Origin: Panacagrimonas sp041635265
GTDB lineage: Bacteria; Pseudomonadota; Gammaproteobacteria; Nevskiales; Nevskiaceae
Direction of reading: 5' to 3'
Length of the DNA stretch: 10,001 nt
Assembly (NCBI GenBank): GCA_041635265.1
Contig: JBFJJV010000114.1
Coordinates: 1 to 10,001, forward strand
Both the position numbers and the translations under genes were made by a program. The notes beneath the pieces were generated by a model. The model did no database searches, had not been told where the DNA came from, and saw nothing but the letters and a program-made list of their open reading frames with translations. This document shows, piece after piece, positions 6,014-10,001 of this stretch (position 1 is its first letter; each line of letters opens with the position of its first letter).

Positions 6014-7102
6014 TCAGGCAGCGCCCAGATATTTGTAACGCACCCGATTAGTCAAGCCGCAGAACAATTCGTAGGCGATGGTGCCCGCGTAATGGGCGAT
6101 TTCTTCTGCGGGCAGTCCTTCGCCCCAGATTAGGACCGGGTCCCCTACCCGCGCATCGGGAATGCCGCGCAGGTCAATCGAGATCATGTCCATCGACACC
6201 CGGCCGACGAGCGGGGCGCGCAGACCGCGCACCATGACCGGAGTCCCGTTGTGCAGGCATCGCGGCACCCCGTCGGCATAGCCCACGGCGACGACCCCGA
6301 CCGGCATGCGTTCCGGGCAGACATAGGCGGCACCGTAACCAACGGCGCTGCCGGCTTCGTATTCGCGTACCGCGAGCAGGCGACTACTGAGTTGCAACGC
6401 CGGTTTCAGACCCAGATCCTGAGCGGTCTTGTCCGCCAGCGGGCTGGCCCCGTAGAGCATGAGACCCGGCCGCACCCATTCGCGACGTGCCTCCGGCCAG
6501 GCCAGCAGGCCGGCGGAGTTCGCGATGGAACGTGGGCCAGGCACATCCGCCAGCGCCGAGTCGAAAGCGTTGATCTGCGCGGGGGTGGCATTGGAGTCCG
6601 GCTCGTCAGCTCGGGCCAGATGGGTCATCCAACCTTTGAAGCGCCACCTTGGGTGGCGTGCAAGAACCTCGCGCAATCGCGGCACCGCGTCCAGCGGGAA
6701 ACCCAGGCGATGCATGCCGCTGTCGAGCTTGAACCAGATGGCAATGTTTGATGCGGCGGGCATGGCCTCGAGCAAGTCGATCTGCCAGAAATCGTGCACC
6801 ACGACCTGCAGATCCTCATAGGCTGCCAGTGCCGCTTCATCGGATGAGATCACGCCCTCTAGCAGGGCAATCGGCGCCTTGATGTGTGCTTCGAGCAAGA
6901 CCTGGGCTTCTTCCATGCAGGCGACAGCAAGGGTGTCGACCCCGGCGTCTTCAAGCGCGCGCGAGACCTGCACCGCCCCGTGCCCATAACCGTCGGCCTT
7001 TACCGCAGCCATGACTTTTGAGTTGGGGGCGAGTTTTCTGACCTGCCGCAAATTGTGCTGAATCGCGTGCAGATCAATGGTCGCGGTGACGCGCGGGATC
7101 AT
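6014..7102 (-). CDS. alr: Alanine racemase, PLP-dependent
   Basis: Interconverts L- and D-alanine in the cytoplasm to supply D-alanine for peptidoglycan. The 362-residue product has the PLP lysine K35 in AAVKADGYGHG (32-42), the TIM-barrel strand WFKLDSGMHRLGF (123-135), THLARADEPD (160-169), SIANSAG (192-198), WVRPGLMLYG (209-218), the catalytic tyrosine (about Y256) in AVGYGAAY (253-260), VGYADGVPR (273-281), VGRVSMDM (299-306) and the C-terminal ELFCGLTNRV (345-354). All active-site parts are present. ATG 7102 overlaps the dnaB stop as ATGA and no Shine-Dalgarno is visible, so coupled translation from the dnaB message is likely (inference). The dnaB-alr order is common in Gammaproteobacteria. 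Whether this is the biosynthetic Alr or the catabolic DadX cannot be read from sequence; the context favours Alr. Confidence 0.97.
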   Translation of the reverse strand: MIPRVTATIDLHAIQHNLRQVRKLAPNSKVMAAVKADGYGHGAVQVSRALEDAGVDTLAVACMEEAQVLLEAHIKAPIALLEGVISSDEAALAAYEDLQVVVHDFWQIDLLEAMPAASNIAIWFKLDSGMHRLGFPLDAVPRLREVLARHPRWRFKGWMTHLARADEPDSNATPAQINAFDSALADVPGPRSIANSAGLLAWPEARREWVRPGLMLYGASPLADKTAQDLGLKPALQLSSRLLAVREYEAGSAVGYGAAYVCPERMPVGVVAVGYADGVPRCLHNGTPVMVRGLRAPLVGRVSMDMISIDLRGIPDARVGDPVLIWGEGLPAEEIAHYAGTIAYELFCGLTNRVRYKYLGAA

Positions 7103-8433
7103 GAGTAGGACGTGGGGGGATCTTCGAACTTGGTATTGGCGCCGACAAAACGCAATTCGATTTTACCGAGCGGCCCATTACGCTGCTTAGCGATGATGAT
7201 TTCGGCGTCACCCTCGTCCGCCGTCTTGTCGTAGACCCAGTGACGATAAATAAAGACGACCAAATCGGCGTCCTGCTCGATACCGCCTGATTCGCGCAGA
7301 TCTGCCATGCGCGGACGTTTTTCATCGCGGTTTTCGAGGCCGCGATTGAGCTGCGACAAGGCGATGATGGGAATCTTGAGCTCTTTGGCCAAGGCCTTGA
7401 GCTGGCGGGATATTTCACTGACTTCCTGCACACGGTTGTCGCCCTTGCCGGGGACTTGCATGAGCTGGATGTAGTCCACCACCAGCAACGACAGACCATT
7501 GCGCGCCGCCAGACGACGCGCCTTAGCCCGCAGCTCCATCGGCGACAAGCCGCCGGTTTCATCGATAAAGAGCGGCGCTTCGTGCAGTCGTTTGATGGTG
7601 TGCGTCAACGCGTCCATCTCGACGTCGCCGAGGTTGCCGGTTCGTAGTTGCTGCATGGGAATGCCGCTGCGCGAGGAGATGATGCGAAAACCAACCTGCT
7701 CTGCGCTCATTTCCATGCTGAAGATGGCGACCGGCTTGTTCAGGTCGAATGCGACGTGCTCGGCAATATTGGTCGCCAGCGAGGTTTTACCCATGGAAGG
7801 ACGCGCCGCCAGAATCATCAGATCACCGGCGCCCAGACCCGTGGTCTTGAAGTCGAACTCCTTGAAACCGGTTTCCAGGCCGGTGACCTTGCGCTTCACG
7901 CTCTGCATTTCGAGGATGCGCTCGTGAATATCGTCGAGCACGGTGGCCATGCTGAAATAATCTGCATTCGACCGAGCGCCACGTTCACGAATGGCGAATA
8001 CTTTCTGTTCGGACAGATCGATCAGCTCGGCCACGTCTCGCCCATCAGGCCGGAAGCCCAACTCGGCGATATCACCACCGGCGGCCACCAGACTACGCAA
8101 CACGGAGCGCTCGCGCACGATGTCGGCGTAAGCCTTCACATTGGCCGCGCTGGGCGTGTCATTGGCCAGAGACCCCAGATAGGCCAGGCCACCGGCCGCA
8201 TCCAGTTCTTCGCGGGCACGCAGATGCTCAGTCAGCGTGACGAAGTCGCAAGGCTGATTGGCTCCGACCAGCTGCGAGATGCTGCGCCAGATCAGTTGAT
8301 GGTCGGCTCGGTAAAAGTCCTTTTCCACCAGCTGGTCGGCAATATCGTTCCAGCTGCGGTTGTCCAGCAGCACGCCACCGAGAACAGACTGCTCGGCTTC
8401 GATCGAATAGGGGGCTTGGCGTTCTTGGGTCAC
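7099..8433 (-). CDS. dnaB: Replicative DNA helicase DnaB
   Basis: DnaB is the hexameric 5'-to-3' helicase that unwinds DNA at the replication fork and recruits primase. The 444-residue product has the N-terminal domain (PYSIEAEQSVLGGVLLDN, 8-25), a linker, and the RecA-like C-terminal domain starting near 183: Walker A ARPSMGKTS (210-218), FSMEMSAEQ (238-246), Walker B LLVVDYIQLM (316-325), ALSQLNRGLE (358-367), DLRESGGIEQDAD (378-390) and the arginine-finger motif KQRNGP (416-421). No intein or insertion is present. The start is GTG 8433; an in-frame TAA four codons upstream leaves no other choice, and only a weak ribosome site is seen. The N-terminus is a little shorter than in E. coli DnaB. 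It heads the dnaB-alr unit, and a terminator upstream cuts it off from rplI, so it should have its own promoter. Confidence 0.98.
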   Translation of the reverse strand: MTQERQAPYSIEAEQSVLGGVLLDNRSWNDIADQLVEKDFYRADHQLIWRSISQLVGANQPCDFVTLTEHLRAREELDAAGGLAYLGSLANDTPSAANVKAYADIVRERSVLRSLVAAGGDIAELGFRPDGRDVAELIDLSEQKVFAIRERGARSNADYFSMATVLDDIHERILEMQSVKRKVTGLETGFKEFDFKTTGLGAGDLMILAARPSMGKTSLATNIAEHVAFDLNKPVAIFSMEMSAEQVGFRIISSRSGIPMQQLRTGNLGDVEMDALTHTIKRLHEAPLFIDETGGLSPMELRAKARRLAARNGLSLLVVDYIQLMQVPGKGDNRVQEVSEISRQLKALAKELKIPIIALSQLNRGLENRDEKRPRMADLRESGGIEQDADLVVFIYRHWVYDKTADEGDAEIIIAKQRNGPLGKIELRFVGANTKFEDPPTSYS

Positions 8434-8771
8434 GTGCGCTCGAGTTTAGCTTGCCGGCCGCAGACTGCCGAAGAATAAGCTGTGCGTAAATTGTGTTTTT
8501 TCTGTGTCGGAAATCAAACGCATGCGCGAATGACGGAGCAAGGGGCGCAACTTCCTGAAAACTAATAGAAAGCAAGCGCTACGGTTCTTCTGTTCTGCGC
8601 GCTCGCGACCACAGCCGTTATTATTTTTGCAATCGCGCCATAATTGCGACGGTGTTCTCGCCTCTTTAATGATTCGCGGGCGCCTCCCACTCAAACGCTA
8701 TCGTCTTGCGCAAAAAAAACGGCTCGCAAGAGCGAGCCGTTTTGAATGCTGCAAACCCAAGCGGCGCTTGA
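8434..8771. other. Intergenic region between rplI and dnaB
   Basis: About 340 bases without a gene. It holds the terminator of the ribosomal operon at its rplI end and must hold the dnaB promoter. The minus strand has an A-rich tract (8494-8500) and a TATTCT-like box (about 8473-8478), but no -35 box at the right distance was found, so no promoter is called. The open frame at 8446-8694 (minus, 82 residues) has no recognisable family and a composition like noise. Confidence 0.6.
8712..8743 (-). terminator. Rho-independent terminator of the rpsF-rpsR-rplI operon
   Basis: On the minus strand AAAACGGCTCGC and GCGAGCCGTTTT form a perfect 12-base-pair stem with a 4-base loop, and the T-run continues to eight T (8712-8719 on the plus strand are A). 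It begins 28 bases past the rplI stop. The plus-strand direction has only four T, all within the stem, so termination is mainly for the minus strand. Confidence 0.92.
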
Positions 8772-9227
8772 TCAAGCCGCGCGCTTTTCCTCGATCTCTA
8801 CCGTCAGGCTGGTATGGACCTCGGTGTGCAGATGCACACCAACGGCAAAACTGCCGGTTGTCCGGATAGGGCCTTCAGGCATATCGATTTCGTGCTTGGC
8901 CACGTCCAGACCAAGGGCTTCGGCGGCTTCAAGAATCTCGGCCGGACCAACAGAGCCATAGAGCTTGCCTTCTTCCGATGCCAGTGCAGTGATCTTCACC
9001 ACCTTGCCAGCGATTGCCTCAGCGCGCCCCTTCGCCGCATTGACGGAGTCCTGCGCCTTCTTCATCAGCTCAGCTTTGCGCTCCTCGTAGACCTTGAGGT
9101 TCTCAGCGGTGGACGGCAGGGCCTTGCCTTTCGGCAGCAGGAAATTGCGGGCGAAACCGGCGCGCACTTTGACCTTGTCGCCAAGGTCCCCCAAATTTCT
9201 GATCCTTTCGAGCAGGATAATCTCCAT
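8772..9227 (-). CDS. rplI: 50S ribosomal protein L9
   Basis: L9 is an elongated large-subunit protein with two globular domains joined by a long helix; it affects reading-frame maintenance. The 151-residue product shows the N-terminal RNA-binding domain (MEIILLERIRNLGDLGD, then VRAGFARNFLLPKGKA), the connecting helix (about 42-75, rich in alanine, lysine and glutamate) and the C-terminal domain (KLYGSVGPAEI, then IRTTGSFAVGVHLHTEV). Length agrees with the 149 residues in E. coli. ATG 9227 has AGGAG (plus-strand 9236-9240) 8 bases upstream; that ribosome site overlaps the first base of the rpsR stop region, so the two genes are closely coupled. It is the last gene of the operon, ended by the hairpin at 8712-8743. 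Confidence 0.98.
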   Translation of the reverse strand: MEIILLERIRNLGDLGDKVKVRAGFARNFLLPKGKALPSTAENLKVYEERKAELMKKAQDSVNAAKGRAEAIAGKVVKITALASEEGKLYGSVGPAEILEAAEALGLDVAKHEIDMPEGPIRTTGSFAVGVHLHTEVHTSLTVEIEEKRAA

Positions 9228-9239
9228 ATTCGCTTCTCC

Positions 9240-9467
9240 TTACTCGTGCTTGTCGGTGTAGGGCAGCAGCGCGAGGAAACGCGCGCGCTTGACCGCCGAC
9301 GATAGCTGACGCTGATATTTGGTACGGGTGCCGGTTACGCGGGCTGGAACGATCTTGCCGTTCTCACCGATGTACTGCTTGAGCGTGGCGAGATCCTTGT
9401 AGTCGATCCCAGTGGCGCCTTCGGCGGTAAATTTGCAGGACTTCTTGCGACGGAACATGCGGGCCAT
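9240..9467 (-). CDS. rpsR: 30S ribosomal protein S18
   Basis: S18 binds the platform of the small subunit together with S6. The 75-residue product matches E. coli S18 in length and pattern: MARMFRRKKSCKFTAEG, IDYKDLATLKQYI, GKIVPARVTGTRTKYQRQL and the ending KRARFLALLPYTDKH. ATG 9467 shares one base with the TGA of rpsF (TGATG), and a very good ribosome site, AGGAGGG (9474-9480 on the plus strand), lies 6 bases before it inside the end of rpsF. This provides both independent initiation and coupling, which suits two proteins that work as a dimer. There is no priB between rpsF and rpsR, unlike in E. coli. Confidence 0.98.
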   Translation of the reverse strand: MARMFRRKKSCKFTAEGATGIDYKDLATLKQYIGENGKIVPARVTGTRTKYQRQLSSAVKRARFLALLPYTDKHE

Positions 9468-9967
9468 CAGACGCCCTCCTCGGTTTTCTTCTCGCCTTCT
9501 TCGGCGGTGGCGGTTTTAGCTTCAGCTACGCCTGGCTCGGCTGCTTCAGCTACGACCGCCGGTTCAGCGGCTGCGCTGCTGCTTTCGCCGTCGGCCGAAT
9601 CCATTTCGGCTTCCTGACGCTGCTTGTACTCAGGCTTCTTGTCTTCTTCAGGTGCCTTGAACAGCGGCGACTGAACGGTCACGGCCTCATCCTTGCGCAC
9701 CACCAACTTGCGGATGACCGCATCGTTGAAGCGGAAGGAGGTTTCAAGCTCGGCAATCACGCCGTCGCCGCACTCGATGTTCATCAGAACATAGTGCGCC
9801 TTGTGCAATTTGAGGACGGCATAGGCCAGTTGACGACGGCCCCAGTCTTCCAGGCGATGAACCTTGCCACCGTCGGCTTCGACCATGGACTTGTATTTTT
9901 CGATCATAGCGGGGACCTGATCACTCTGGTCCGGATGCACCATGATCACTATCTCGTAGTGACGCAT
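9467..9967 (-). CDS. rpsF: 30S ribosomal protein S6 with long Ala/Glu-rich tail
   Basis: S6 forms a heterodimer with S18 on the 30S platform. Residues 1-100 are a normal S6 fold: MRHYEIVIMVHPDQSDQV, then GGKVHRLEDWGRRQLAYAV, KAHYVLMNIEC, and FRFNDAVIRKLVVR. The rest (about 101-166) is a low-complexity tail, first lysine/glutamate-rich and then alanine/glutamate-rich, longer than the tail of E. coli S6 (131-135 residues in all). It ends EEGV, not in the Glu-Glu end that RimK extends in E. coli. The tail contains a short in-frame DNA repeat giving VAEA twice, 8 residues apart. ATG 9967 has AGGAG (9977-9981 on the plus strand) 9 bases before it. It is the first gene of rpsF-rpsR-rplI; the operon promoter is outside the window. 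Confidence 0.97.
   Translation of the reverse strand: MRHYEIVIMVHPDQSDQVPAMIEKYKSMVEADGGKVHRLEDWGRRQLAYAVLKLHKAHYVLMNIECGDGVIAELETSFRFNDAVIRKLVVRKDEAVTVQSPLFKAPEEDKKPEYKQRQEAEMDSADGESSSAAAEPAVVAEAAEPGVAEAKTATAEEGEKKTEEGV
9519..9554 (-). repeat. Short direct repeat in the rpsF tail
   Basis: GCTTCAGCTACG occurs at 9519-9530 and again at 9543-9554 (plus-strand reading), 24 bases apart, so the two copies are in the same reading frame and encode VAEA twice. This is consistent with slippage or duplication lengthening the S6 tail, but the 12 bases between the copies are not repeated. Confidence 0.6.
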
Positions 9968-10001
9968 GCAATAAAGCTCCTGTGGATGTCGATAGCCGGA
10001 A

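Noticed and set aside
7648..8478. 276-codon plus-strand open frame antisense to dnaB
   Set aside because: It is a shadow of dnaB, rich in histidine and glutamine as antisense frames often are, and shows no family motif.
8622..8650. Inverted repeat GCAAT...ATTGC with T-rich flank as a terminator
   Set aside because: The stem is only 5 base pairs and the T-rich tract lies on the wrong side for a plus-strand terminator; on the minus strand it is followed by A, not T.
9968..10001. Possible S6:S18-binding leader RNA before rpsF
   Set aside because: Such a leader is known in many bacteria, and a CCGG is seen close to the window edge, but only 34 bases are present and no stem can be shown.

Overview
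The window is a compact housekeeping stretch of a chromosome, moderately GC-rich, and most likely from a gammaproteobacterium. The lipid A genes (msbA, lpxK, kdsB) and the KDO pathway show a Gram-negative cell with LPS. The blocks rplM-rpsI, rpsF-rpsR-rplI with dnaB and alr directly behind, and msbA-lpxK-Trm112-kdsB are arrangements familiar from Gammaproteobacteria outside the enteric group. There is no priB between rpsF and rpsR, unlike in Escherichia coli. No closer assignment is justified from sequence alone.

Layout from left to right. (1) 1-832, minus strand: rplM then rpsI, with rpsI cut by the window edge a few codons before its end. (2) 836-1538: about 700 bases without an intact gene. 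It holds GC-rich inverted repeats, a plus-strand coding remnant with a frameshift (1146-1378), two 13-base palindromes and a possible plus-strand terminator. (3) 1539-1859, plus: an adrenodoxin/putidaredoxin-type 2Fe-2S ferredoxin. (4) 1869-5582, minus: msbA-lpxK-Trm112-kdsB, each junction a 4-base stop/start overlap. (5) 5669-6013, plus: a HIT-family (HinT-like) nucleotide hydrolase, divergent from msbA. (6) 6014-8433, minus: dnaB then alr, overlapping by 4 bases. (7) 8434-8771: a gap with the strong terminator of the ribosomal operon. (8) 8772-9967, minus: rpsF-rpsR-rplI.

How the genes work together: kdsB activates KDO for the inner core of LPS, lpxK phosphorylates lipid A at the 4' position, and MsbA flips the core-lipid A across the inner membrane, so the central operon is a lipid A maturation and export unit. 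The ribosomal genes supply L13, S9, S6, S18 and L9. dnaB (replicative helicase) and alr (D-alanine for peptidoglycan) form a two-gene unit.

The genes with recognised functions all look intact and ordinary. I found no mobile element, CRISPR array, tRNA or rRNA, and no convincing new biological system. The least explained stretch is 836-1538.
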